In this document: piece after piece, positions 1 through 7,127 of the stretch
How positions within the stretch are numbered: position 1 is the first letter of the stretch
How the letters are laid out: each line of letters opens with the position of its first letter
DNA from: Enterovibrio norvegicus FF-33
Lineage (GTDB): Bacteria; Pseudomonadota; Gammaproteobacteria; Enterobacterales; Vibrionaceae
Length of the DNA stretch: 64,000 bases
Direction of reading: 5' to 3'
Assembly (NCBI RefSeq): GCF_000286835.2
Contig: NZ_AJYD02000038.1
Span: 801,499-865,498, forward strand
Notes under the pieces: model-generated
Seen by the model: the letters and a program-made list of their open reading frames with translations, nothing else
The model's database searches: none
Told to the model about the DNA's origin: nothing
Translations under genes and position numbers: made by a program

Positions 1-849
1 GCTTCTTAGATGTTCTAACCGGTATTGGGTAAAAGGTTTTCCTGCCGCATCACTTTTAAAGCGACCAGGATAATCATAATGCTCATAGGTGCCGCGCTGA
101 TAATCCATCTCTGTACCGGGATGGTCATGCAAAAAGCCATAAGCCGGTTTTTTAAAGCTATAATCTTTAAGCTGCGCAGAGGAAGGTCGAGTTTTCGCTG
201 AACGTTGCCAGCCTTTGATAAAGGCTGAGCTGGCCGTGCCGCCCACGGTGGCGTTATACGGGAGTGTCAGCGAAGAGTGAGACAGCGTCTGAGTGTCATC
301 CGAAAACAACACCGTGTGTTTGTCTTTGCTGTGCAAGAAGGTATAGAACAAGCCTTCTTCGGCCGCGATACGCGCTAAGAATTCCAGGTCCGATTCACGG
401 TACTGCACACAGTATTCGCGTACTTGCGGCGAGCCAGACACCGAAAACGCATACTCATCAATGCCCATTTCTTGCAGCAAGATACTGATGATTTCAGGGA
501 CAGACTGTTGTTGGAAAATGCGGCTGTTATGGCGAAGGGACAAACGCGAAAGGGCAGGCACCATTTCAAGGGCATAACGAGTATGACTGAAACCCGTGTC
601 ACCGCGGGTAAAGCTGCGCACAACCCCATGAAAGCGTTGAACCAACTCCCCGTCTTTCCACAGCATCAAAGAGACATTGCGGTCAACAACGTCATGGTCA
701 GTCAAAGTGTCAGTGCGGCTGGCGAGTTTCACCTGATACAGGAACGGGGCAGACAAGGCTGATGCCCCCGAGAATTCGACCACCGCCAAGGCGTCGTCAG
801 GTAAGCCTTCAACATGAAGAGTAAATTGCAGACCGCTTTCCGTAGCCAT
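1..849 (-). CDS. vgrG: VgrG spike protein, first copy (N-terminal part, cut by window edge)
   Basis: This is the first 283 codons of a T6SS VgrG, the gp27/gp5-like trimeric spike that carries effectors out on the Hcp tube. The start is the ATG at 847-849 (protein begins MATESG), at the same position relative to hcp as in the complete copy at 12100-14181. From about base 20 to the start codon the DNA is nearly identical to that copy. In the leftmost 20 bases the two copies differ at many positions but still encode the same residues (YRLEHLRS), so sequence identity stops abruptly inside a conserved reading frame. The rest of the gene, including the C-terminal spike and any fused or linked effector, lies outside the window. 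Confidence 0.93.
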   Translation of the reverse strand, partial: MATESGLQFTLHVEGLPDDALAVVEFSGASALSAPFLYQVKLASRTDTLTDHDVVDRNVSLMLWKDGELVQRFHGVVRSFTRGDTGFSHTRYALEMVPALSRLSLRHNSRIFQQQSVPEIISILLQEMGIDEYAFSVSGSPQVREYCVQYRESDLEFLARIAAEEGLFYTFLHSKDKHTVLFSDDTQTLSHSSLTLPYNATVGGTASSAFIKGWQRSAKTRPSSAQLKDYSFKKPAYGFLHDHPGTEMDYQRGTYEHYDYPGRFKSDAAGKPFTQYRLEHLRS

Positions 850-902
850 AAACCATCCCAGCTTAAAACGAGGTATCGTCAGGCGTCATTGCTTGACGAC
901 AA

Positions 903-922
903 AACCCGCTCAAGGGCGGGTT
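903..922 (-). terminator. Hairpin between hcp and vgrG, copy 1
   Basis: A 7-bp stem (AACCCGC/GCGGGTT) with a 6-nt loop is followed on the minus strand by a TTTTG run. It lies between hcp (upstream) and vgrG (downstream). It looks like a weak intrinsic terminator, which would let hcp be transcribed in excess of vgrG. The same hairpin is present in copy 2 at 14235-14254. Confidence 0.55.
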
Positions 923-981
923 GGGCACTAAAGGCTCAATTCTTTCGAAAACGAGGAAGCTGAGCCTTATGCAGCGAAGCC

Positions 982-1500
982 TTAGGCTTCAACCGGCGCA
1001 CGCCAGTCATCGGCACCTGACGTTCCTGCTACTGTGTGTTCCCAATCAATCTTGCGGTATGCGACAGAGACAGTCACCAGCTGGGTGAACTCTTTCTTGT
1101 TCGCGTCTTGGCAATGGGGCATCTGGCAATCGATATCGATGATGGTGCTGTCCGTCAGGATGGTCGAGAAGAAATGCTCTTGCTTGCCTTCCACCGAGGT
1201 GCGGTACCATTTGAGTTCAATTTTCGGCAGCATCTCGCCTGAGGCCAGAGAGTTGTACATCAGCGGCACGGCTTTGTTCAGTGCCACGGTGAACTTGAAG
1301 GGCTTGTGAACACGTTGACCAGAAGGCTGGCCGCTCTGTGGGTCAGTGGGTACGGTGACGATGTGGTCAAACGCTTGCACCAGCATTTGGTCTTCGTGGC
1401 CTTCCACATAGATGTTGCCGACAGAATCCGCGGTGAAAGCGCCCGCGGTAATGTTGCCCTGAGTTTTGCCTTCGATAGCGATATAACATGGAGTTGGCAT
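982..1500 (-). CDS. hcp: Hcp, T6SS tube protein, copy 1
   Basis: This 172-residue protein forms the hexameric rings of the T6SS inner tube. It starts MPTPCYIAIEGKTQG and ends DDWRAPVEA, closely following the V. cholerae Hcp pattern, including PTDPQSGQPSGQRVHKPF. I place the start at the ATG at 1500 because AAGGA lies 7 bases upstream and the family begins MPTPCY. A longer in-frame start at 1536 has no such support. The protein is identical residue for residue to the copy at 14314-14832, although the DNA differs at several silent sites. It is followed by vgrG after 132 bp containing a hairpin. Confidence 0.97.
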   Translation of the reverse strand: MPTPCYIAIEGKTQGNITAGAFTADSVGNIYVEGHEDQMLVQAFDHIVTVPTDPQSGQPSGQRVHKPFKFTVALNKAVPLMYNSLASGEMLPKIELKWYRTSVEGKQEHFFSTILTDSTIIDIDCQMPHCQDANKKEFTQLVTVSVAYRKIDWEHTVAGTSGADDWRAPVEA

Positions 1501-1575
1501 TGCGATGTCCTTATTCAATGGTTGCCCGCCAATCATGGCCGACAGAGAAATGAGTGATACAACGCAAGAGATAAC

Positions 1576-1590
1576 GCAAAGGGTGTGCCA
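1576..1590 (-). promoter_or_regulatory. Sigma-54 (-24/-12) promoter of hcp copy 1
   Basis: On the minus strand the sequence reads TGGCAC-N5-TTGC, an exact match to the sigma-54 consensus, about 75 bases upstream of the hcp start. In V. cholerae, hcp operons are known to be driven by RpoN with the activator VasH, so this placement fits. The site is conserved exactly in copy 2 (14908-14922). Confidence 0.88.
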
Positions 1591-1640
1591 GCTATGTGGT
1601 GCAATAAAAACAAGGGGTTATAGAAGGGTGTGGTTGAACA

Positions 1641-1688
1641 GAGCAAAGAATTGCTTGGATGTCGGGCGAAAAATTGCTCAGCGAGCAA
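1641..1688 (-). promoter_or_regulatory. Two palindromes upstream of the sigma-54 promoter, likely enhancer sites
   Basis: GAGCAA-N4-TTGCTT (1641-1656) and TTGCTC-AGC-GAGCAA (1674-1688) lie 50-110 bases upstream of the -24 element, where a bacterial enhancer-binding protein would bind. Both are kept unchanged in copy 2 (14973-15020), although the roughly 20 bases next to them have diverged. VasH is the obvious candidate regulator, but that is inference. Confidence 0.6.
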
Positions 1689-1824
1689 GATTTGGCCGGA
1701 ATGAAAAAACAGCGAGCACACCAATTTAACGTTTTGGCGCATCACTCAGACACTCGATGCCTTTCGGTACTGATAGCATGCAGTGAAATGGATTTAGCCA
1801 ATGACTCATGGCGCAGAGAACTTG

Positions 1825-2181
1825 ATGATGAAAGACATAACCTTCTCAGTAGGAGCCGTCACCTTTACCTACTCGCTCACCGCAGAGCAAAAGAAATTTC
1901 TGCGCTTGGCTCAAGATACCCACGTTGATTTGGGTCAGTGGCCCGATTTTGCTGAGAATATGACGCAAGTGATTCAAGATGCCATTCCGGATTCGCTCAA
2001 GCTGCCATCAGAAAGCCAACTCAACTACGTACGCACCATTTCAAGTGATTTGAATGTCCCGCTACCGGACAAATACGACCAAAGTGCATTAACATGTTTG
2101 TCGTTTATCGCTGACTACAAGCCAGCCCACGATAGGGTGCTGGCTGTGTTTAATGGGATTAGGGGGAGGTTGTTGGGATGA
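1825..2181 (+). CDS. Small protein of unknown function; complete copy of the repeated boundary gene
   Basis: I do not recognise this 118-residue protein. It is read divergently from hcp and convergently with the Sel1 protein that ends 8 bases away. ATG codons at 1825 and 1828 both fit; an in-frame ATG at 1801 has poorer support. The C-terminal half contains a short helical-looking motif (PSESQLNYVRTISSDL) and ends GIRGRLLG. The 3' end of this gene recurs three more times in the island (3409-3539, 5687-5841 and about 6950-7065), each time as a 5'-truncated fragment next to an immunity gene. That recurrence is the best evidence that it is a real gene and a marker of recombination. Confidence 0.6.
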   Translation: MMKDITFSVGAVTFTYSLTAEQKKFLRLAQDTHVDLGQWPDFAENMTQVIQDAIPDSLKLPSESQLNYVRTISSDLNVPLPDKYDQSALTCLSFIADYKPAHDRVLAVFNGIRGRLLG

Positions 2182-2188
2182 CTCTCTT

Positions 2189-3238
2189 TTATCTGTAACC
2201 TTCAATGTGCATTTCATCAATGTAGATTGTTGGTGTCATCGTCTCGATGAAAGCTCTAGACTTTTCTTTTGCTCTATTTACTAGTTCTGGGTCATCGGGT
2301 ACAACGATATAATCCAGTGAAAAGGGTTCATTGAACAATTCTTGAAGAGTGTAGGCTTTTGATAAGCAATCAACCAAATCAGGTGTAGGGAGTGTTTCGC
2401 TTATTTCCACACACCTCAGAGTCTCGATTTCTAATTGTACTTTTGATCCGAGTTTGATTGCCTCACTAAATATTGTCTCATATCTGGAATGTGTATAAAG
2501 GGCATTGTATGCTGGAACAAAATTGTATTTTGCAAGGAATCTATAGACATGAAGCAAATCCTCTCTTTGATCTTCTGAGAGTTTTTTATTGCTTTCGAAT
2601 CTAGACAGCATGTCCATCACTGGTGCAAATTCGTTCTTCTTGGCATATTCTTCAACAAGTGCAACCCATTTTTTGAAATCTTCTCCTCGAACAAATTTGG
2701 TTGGTCGTTCAAGATAATACTTTGCTCTGATGTCTCCTGCGGCGGCTCTTTTCTTGAAAGATTTTTGTGCGAGTTCCCCCCATTCTTTGCTACAAAGAGA
2801 TGGGAAATAAGCATTGCAATAGTAGCTATCTGTATCAAGGATTAATGCAGAATAGGGATTGCCTAATTTGGCAGACTTTTCAAACCAGTTGTAGCCCTCG
2901 TAACGAGTTTTAATACTCTGCGTCATCCGGTTGTGAGCATACCAAAACATAGCATCACTATTTCCTGCCTCTGAAAGCTCTTTAAGCTTTGGGATTGCAA
3001 GGTATTTACGACCATTTTGGAAATCTAGTATTGGCTGATATAGAGGGTCGCCGGGACGATATAGGCTTGAAATATAGGGGTCGGGTGAATTTTCTGAAGG
3101 GATCTCATTTTGAAAGAAGTACGTTAAAGTACTTGGACCCTGTCGCTGAAAGTCCATAAATGAAGGTTCTTTTTCATAGAAGAAGAACCCTGCTAGCACC
3201 CCTAAGATGGCAACCGCGACCACTGATTTTCTTAACAT
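2189..3238 (-). CDS. Sel1-repeat protein, probable T6SS immunity protein (paralogue 1)
   Basis: This 349-residue protein has Sel1/TPR-like helical repeats (around residues 70-150, with signatures LKELSEAGNSDAMFWYAH, WFEKSAKLGNPYSA and KKRAAAGDIRAKYYLE). The start is the ATG at 3238, with AAGGA 7 bases upstream. It is clearly paralogous to 3540-4580 along its whole length, including the shared C-terminus TPTIYIDEMH. The paralogue has a lipobox ending in Cys; here the matching position is Phe (VLAGF), so this copy should be membrane-anchored rather than lipidated. The matching effector is not intact; only a tail remnant lies upstream (3290-3408). The immunity role is inferred from position; Sel1-repeat immunity proteins are known for T6SS effectors. 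Confidence 0.75.
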   Translation of the reverse strand: MLRKSVVAVAILGVLAGFFFYEKEPSFMDFQRQGPSTLTYFFQNEIPSENSPDPYISSLYRPGDPLYQPILDFQNGRKYLAIPKLKELSEAGNSDAMFWYAHNRMTQSIKTRYEGYNWFEKSAKLGNPYSALILDTDSYYCNAYFPSLCSKEWGELAQKSFKKRAAAGDIRAKYYLERPTKFVRGEDFKKWVALVEEYAKKNEFAPVMDMLSRFESNKKLSEDQREDLLHVYRFLAKYNFVPAYNALYTHSRYETIFSEAIKLGSKVQLEIETLRCVEISETLPTPDLVDCLSKAYTLQELFNEPFSLDYIVVPDDPELVNRAKEKSRAFIETMTPTIYIDEMHIEGYR

Positions 3239-3289
3239 CAAAATATCCTTATGTTCCATCCAACTTTTTTAGCGCTAGCTTTTGCGATC

Positions 3290-3408
3290 TTAGCCCTGCC
3301 GAATTATTGCCTCAAGTATTTCTTTAGTAAGCCCTAACACGCAGTAATAAATTGATCGCATGCCTATCTTTTCTTTGCATCCATGTCCTGCAGCTAGACT
3401 TGCAGCAA
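3290..3408 (-). pseudogene. Remnant of an effector 3' end (tail 1)
   Basis: This is a short open stretch directly upstream of the Sel1 gene. It translates to IAASLAAGHGCKEKIG and onward to a stop after AIIRQG. It resembles the corresponding region of the longer remnant at 4627-5686 (IAAARLVAGPGCKGKVG). It is cut off abruptly at 3408/3409, where a plus-strand boundary fragment begins. I read it as the last codons of a displaced effector. Confidence 0.5.
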
Positions 3409-3539
3409 TGAATGTTCCGCTACCGGACAAATATGAACAAAGCGCATTAATGTGTTTGTCGTCCATCGTCGACCACAAGCCAGCCCACGATAGGGTGCTG
3501 GCTTTGTTCAATGGTATAAAGGGGAGGTTGTTGGGTTGA
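3409..3539 (+). pseudogene. Boundary fragment 2: 3' end of the small gene
   Basis: This is about 131 bases homologous to the end of the gene at 1825-2181. It begins within NVPLPDKY and runs in frame to the C-terminus GIKGRLLG and its stop (3537-3539). There is no start codon or 5' part. The stop abuts the stop of the minus-strand gene at 3540. Confidence 0.75.
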
Positions 3540-4580
3540 TTAGAAGTAGCCGTCTACATGCATTTCGTCGATGTAGATAGTTGGAGTCATTGTTGAGATG
3601 AAAGCTTTAGATTTTTCTTTTGCCATCTGAATTAAGTCTGGATTGTCGGGTAAAACTATGTATTTAAGTGTGAAAGGCTCATTATAAAAGTCATTCAAAG
3701 TGTAGGCTTTGGATAGGCATTCAATTAAATCTTGTTTCTCGAGTTTATGGCTTTCTTTGGTACAACGAAGTGCATCTATTTCTAACTGTACTTTTGAACC
3801 CAACTTTATGGCTTTGGGGGAGATTTCATTTGTAGTCGAAAATTCATTTAAAGTGCTATAGGCAGGTACGAAATTGTATTTAGCTACGAACTGAAGAATA
3901 CGCACTATTTCATAGTCAGTGTTATCTCCCATGCCTTCATAGAATTTAAGCATATCCAAAGTAGGGATAAAAAAGTTCATCTTTGCTGATTCGTCGACCA
4001 AGGATAGCATCTTCTCGAAATCTGCTTTGGTTTGGGGGTTAATTGGCTTTTCTAGATAATACTTTGCCCGTAGATCACCACCTTCAGCTCGTTTTTCTAA
4101 TAGACTCTTTGCGATATCCTTCCAATGTTCACTGCACAACTCCATGAAGTAGTCCCTACAAGTTCTACTTGTAGGTATGAGCACCATCGCAGCATATGGG
4201 TTGCCTAATTTTGCCGCTTTTTCAAACCATTGATATCCATCTTGCCTAGTCTTAACACTGCTTTTAGTTAGAAAATCCGCATACCAGAACATTGCGTCAG
4301 TGTTACCACCCTCAGACAAAGATTTTAGTTTTGGAAGTGCCTTGTCTAGGCGACCATTTTGGAAATCCAGTATGGGTTGGTAAAGTAGGTCGCCAGGCTT
4401 GTATATGCTTGATATGTATGGATTGTCTTGATTTGTTTTAGGTGTTTTTGTGTTAGAGTAGTAGGATAGGACCTTTGGGCCGTGCTGAAGCATCTCACGA
4501 AAAGTAGGCTCTTTTTCTGCGAGGCATCCTGCTAGCAACAACGCACTTATAAACGCTAATATTAAAATACGTCCATTCAT
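3540..4580 (-). CDS. Sel1-repeat lipoprotein, probable T6SS immunity protein (paralogue 2)
   Basis: This 346-residue lipoprotein has a signal peptide and lipobox LLAGC (Cys19), so it is expected to be anchored in a membrane facing the periplasm. Sel1-like repeats occur around residues 75-160 (LKSLSEGGNTDAMFWYAD, WFEKAAKLGNPYAA). It aligns end to end with the paralogue at 2189-3238. AGGG lies 7 bases upstream of the ATG. A truncated effector-like reading frame lies immediately upstream (4627-5686), which fits an effector-immunity order. A periplasmic immunity protein suggests that the lost effector acted in the periplasm, but its activity is unknown. Confidence 0.78.
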   Translation of the reverse strand: MNGRILILAFISALLLAGCLAEKEPTFREMLQHGPKVLSYYSNTKTPKTNQDNPYISSIYKPGDLLYQPILDFQNGRLDKALPKLKSLSEGGNTDAMFWYADFLTKSSVKTRQDGYQWFEKAAKLGNPYAAMVLIPTSRTCRDYFMELCSEHWKDIAKSLLEKRAEGGDLRAKYYLEKPINPQTKADFEKMLSLVDESAKMNFFIPTLDMLKFYEGMGDNTDYEIVRILQFVAKYNFVPAYSTLNEFSTTNEISPKAIKLGSKVQLEIDALRCTKESHKLEKQDLIECLSKAYTLNDFYNEPFTLKYIVLPDNPDLIQMAKEKSKAFISTMTPTIYIDEMHVDGYF

Positions 4581-4626
4581 TAAAATACCCTAATATTCCA
4601 GTTGGTTTTTTCCGCTTTTAAACTTA

Positions 4627-5686
4627 CTATTTTTCTCTCGCGAGTTTATTAGCTTGCTGTAGATCTGTATCAGACTCATCACCGTTGTATATTAAAACAG
4701 CTTCTCTCCATGAGGTAAATTCAACCCCCCAAACGTTGACCTTTTTGTGTGCCACATACAAGTCGAAGTCAGAGAGAAGCCTTTGAGAAAGAATGTTATA
4801 CGCTTCGGTATTTCGTTCTCTAGCACTTTTTGTGTTTGAGTTCTGTAGAACAAAAAAACCTACTATCTGCCAATTTTCAAGTAAATTATCCCATTGTTCG
4901 GTAGGTGTTCTCACATCCTCTAAATCAGTATTCATTCTTATGAGCGCTTCCTGAAACTGACGTTTGCTAGATTTCCCTATTTCGCCAAGGTCGAATGGAC
5001 TCCAATTAAGAATTTGCAGGATGGCCGAGGCTTGATTCGCGTTTTTTTGGACAACTTCCTCTTTCAAGCTTTCCCATTTTGGGGAGTAAGCATAGCCCCC
5101 TAACGCATATCCACCATGGGCGCTCCCTAGTGGTAAGTCTTGTTTGTTAATTAAGCAAGAAAGCAGGCTTGCTAAAGTTTCTGGCAAATTTGAAACCCAA
5201 GGCTGGATAGAGCCTGCTCTGTCCTTTCGAAGAATAGAATCTGCAATCAGCGGAGCATACTCCTCTTGAAGAGATCCCTTTTTGTATTCTTCAAAAACAA
5301 CTGTAGGGAGCATTAATACATCACTGAGAGCAAGACCCATAGCTATCGCGACTGTAAGGCGTTCGTTGAGCATTTCAAAATCTTTGTTCATGCCGTTTTC
5401 GTCTCGGTCTCCAAAGAAAGCAACAAACTTGAAGTTATTTTGTCTTAGTACACCCAACATACAAGCGATAAAGCGATCGGCATTGATGGGATTAAGTTGA
5501 ATGCCCACCTTGCCTTTACATCCTGGTCCTGCAACCAATCTGGCCGCTGCAATGAAGACGATGCAGCCATCTTGAAACGTTAACCTTCATTCGGCAGAAA
5601 AACCATACCCGGCATTGGCCGCCAATTCGCCACTGAGCCCGCCAAGTTTAAGCAACGGTGATTTTATTTTTGCACTGTTTTTGCGT
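4627..5686 (-). pseudogene. Large remnant of a T6SS effector C-terminus (tail 2), interrupted by TGA
   Basis: The open part (4627-5538, about 303 codons) has no convincing start. The only in-frame initiator is a TTG with no ribosome site. The same frame continues upstream through a TGA at 5587-5589 into a plausible protein stretch (KIKSPLLKLGGLSGELAANA, ending GYGFSAE), and then into boundary fragment 3 at 5687. Read through the TGA, the product is a roughly 350-residue C-terminal piece with a glycine- and alanine-rich segment, then GPGCKGKVG and a long helical region. The glycine-rich part is reminiscent of large T6SS-linked polymorphic effectors, but I cannot name a family. It lies 46 bp upstream of its presumed immunity gene. 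Confidence 0.6.
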
Positions 5687-5841
5687 CCATCAGAAAGCCA
5701 ACTCAAATACGTACGCTCCATTTCAAGTGATTTGAATGTCCCGCTACTGGATAAATACGACCAAATCGCATTAACGTGTTTGTCGTTCATCGCCGACCAC
5801 AAGCCAGCCCACGATAGGGTGCTGGCGGGTTGTTGGGGTGA
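5687..5841 (+). pseudogene. Boundary fragment 3: 3' end of the small gene, with internal deletion
   Basis: This fragment matches the small gene at 1825-2181 from SESQLNYVR onwards. It has lost about 20 bases after the codons for HDRVLA, so the reading frame is broken before the conserved end. It begins exactly where the minus-strand effector remnant stops resembling protein. Confidence 0.75.
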
Positions 5842-5914
5842 GTTGAGTTCGCCGTCGGTACCTTAGGTTTCAGTGCGGACGACGAGCATTCAATCTAAAA
5901 ATGAACTTATATAG

Positions 5915-6886
5915 TTAATGCCAGTTGACTGTTTTCCCGGTCCATTTATGTACTTCTTCAGGCCAATGGCTTTTGATTGGATTAAAACGAATTGCGAATT
6001 GAGATGGTGAGATGAATGGCAACAGTCCATAAAAAATCGGAGAGAGAAACCAACCAATTACTCTGGCCTTTAAACTCCAGTTACGATTTGGGAATCTATA
6101 TAAAAAAGGTTTTTGTTCGTTACCCGCGCCAATAGAATTTTGTCCACCTATCATAAAGCGCCTGACGTATTCCCAATATATATATGTATCTGCATGTCCG
6201 TCAACAGAGGTCACAAGATTGAGGGCAACTGGTTGATCTCCTGCCTTATTGTTTACGCAGTGTTTCGGATAGAGCCATAGGTTTAAGTTATAAGCATCTG
6301 AAAATGCGCCATAGCCTACATGGTGAGGTGCGAACATAGTGGCAATTTCACATTCTTTCCAAGGTATTCGATACAAGGAGTTTTTATGGTAGACATAAAC
6401 TTCTTGGTTCTTATGATGAAATCGCACGGGTGTTTTGATTGGTCTACATATCTCAACTGAACATAATAATAAAATGAAGACAAACATGCCTAACTCGACA
6501 GGTTGTAAGTAAAACCAAGGAGTGTCATCACGTGATAACCTAAAGGTTAAGTAAGTTAGTATCAATATTGGAAATAAGATAAATTGCGAGAAACGAGTTA
6601 ATGTTTGCCGATTGTGAACGCTATTAATTCGCATATCAATAAAGTCTCCATGGGTACTGGATACAAATGAATAGCCTGCATTGTAAAACGTTTCGCGGTT
6701 ATGCCAATCAATATGAACTTCTTTTGGTGGAGGACTGAGAACATCTTCCATTATATGACTGGTGCCGAAGCCTGTACTGAAACCTGAGCCTCTTTGGCTG
6801 ATTGTGTTTTTGAACTTTGGTGCATATCCATAGTGTTCGGCACCAATCCATAGATCTCTGGATATTTTATTTATTTTTCTAGGCAT
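5915..6886 (-). CDS. DUF6708-like membrane protein, probable T6SS immunity protein (paralogue 1)
   Basis: This 323-residue protein starts MPRKINKISRDLWIGAEHYG. Two hydrophobic segments lie near residues 100-150 (FILFPILILTYLTF; LGMFVFILLLCSVEI) and one near residue 285 (GWFLSPIFYGLLPFI). The motif RFHHKNQEVYVYHKNSLYRI is typical of the DUF6708-type family often found beside T6SS effectors. It is highly similar to 7128-8111, nearly identical over the last 48 residues. The neighbour that should encode its effector is reduced to a few codons (6907-6950). Inner-membrane immunity proteins fit pore-forming VasX-type effectors (V. cholerae TsiV2 is one), so protection against a related VasX is the likely role. 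Confidence 0.75.
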   Translation of the reverse strand: MPRKINKISRDLWIGAEHYGYAPKFKNTISQRGSGFSTGFGTSHIMEDVLSPPPKEVHIDWHNRETFYNAGYSFVSSTHGDFIDMRINSVHNRQTLTRFSQFILFPILILTYLTFRLSRDDTPWFYLQPVELGMFVFILLLCSVEICRPIKTPVRFHHKNQEVYVYHKNSLYRIPWKECEIATMFAPHHVGYGAFSDAYNLNLWLYPKHCVNNKAGDQPVALNLVTSVDGHADTYIYWEYVRRFMIGGQNSIGAGNEQKPFLYRFPNRNWSLKARVIGWFLSPIFYGLLPFISPSQFAIRFNPIKSHWPEEVHKWTGKTVNWH

Positions 6887-6906
6887 ATGTCACCTGAATT
6901 ATTTTT

Positions 6907-6950
6907 TTAAAACAACTCTACATTGCAAGCGACTTGAATCTGTAACTGGC
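6907..6950 (-). pseudogene. Possible remnant of an effector 3' end (tail 3)
   Basis: A short minus-strand frame ending VACNVELF-stop lies where the VasX stop codon lies relative to the paralogous immunity gene (8124). The spacer before the immunity start is also similar. It looks like the last codons of a lost effector, but it is too short to be certain. Confidence 0.35.
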
Positions 6951-7065
6951 ACAGAAATATGAAAATAGGACGCTGGCATGCTTTACTGTTATCGCCAACC
7001 ACAAGCCAACCCACGATAGGGTGCTGGCGGTGTTTAATGGGATTAAGGGGAGGTTGTTGGGGTGA
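6950..7065 (+). pseudogene. Boundary fragment 4: 3' end of the small gene
   Basis: This is a diverged copy of the small gene's 3' end. It is clear from VIANHKPTHDRVLAVFNG to GIKGRLLG-stop (7063-7065) and blurred before that. The start of homology near 6950 is approximate. Confidence 0.7.
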
Positions 7066-7073
7066 GCCGAATT

Positions 7074-7109
7074 CGTCGTCTTTACCCAAGGTTTGCAGTA
7101 AAGACGACG
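7074..7109. terminator. Perfect 12-bp hairpin between boundary fragment 4 and the immunity gene
   Basis: CGTCGTCTTTAC (7074-7085) and GTAAAGACGACG (7098-7109) form a perfect stem with a 12-nt loop. It lies between the convergent ends of the fragment and the DUF6708-like gene. There is no strong T-run. A decayed version of the same hairpin is visible after boundary fragment 3 (about 5848-5890). It probably ends transcription of the effector-immunity unit or protects its mRNA. Confidence 0.5.
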
Positions 7110-7127
7110 ATGACTGTGTTAGCAGAG

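Larger units (their letters stand above)
20..1704. repeat. hcp-vgrG head duplication, left copy
   Basis: About 1.68 kb comprising the upstream region, hcp and the 5' part of vgrG is nearly identical, in the same orientation, to 13352-15036 (constant offset 13332). The only block that clearly differs is about 1621-1640. Such near-identity over coding and non-coding DNA points to recent duplication or ongoing gene conversion. Confidence 0.93.

Noticed and set aside
4627-5538. Intact 303-residue gene
   Set aside because: It has no acceptable start, and its frame continues upstream through a stop codon into further protein-like sequence. A remnant of a longer gene explains this better.
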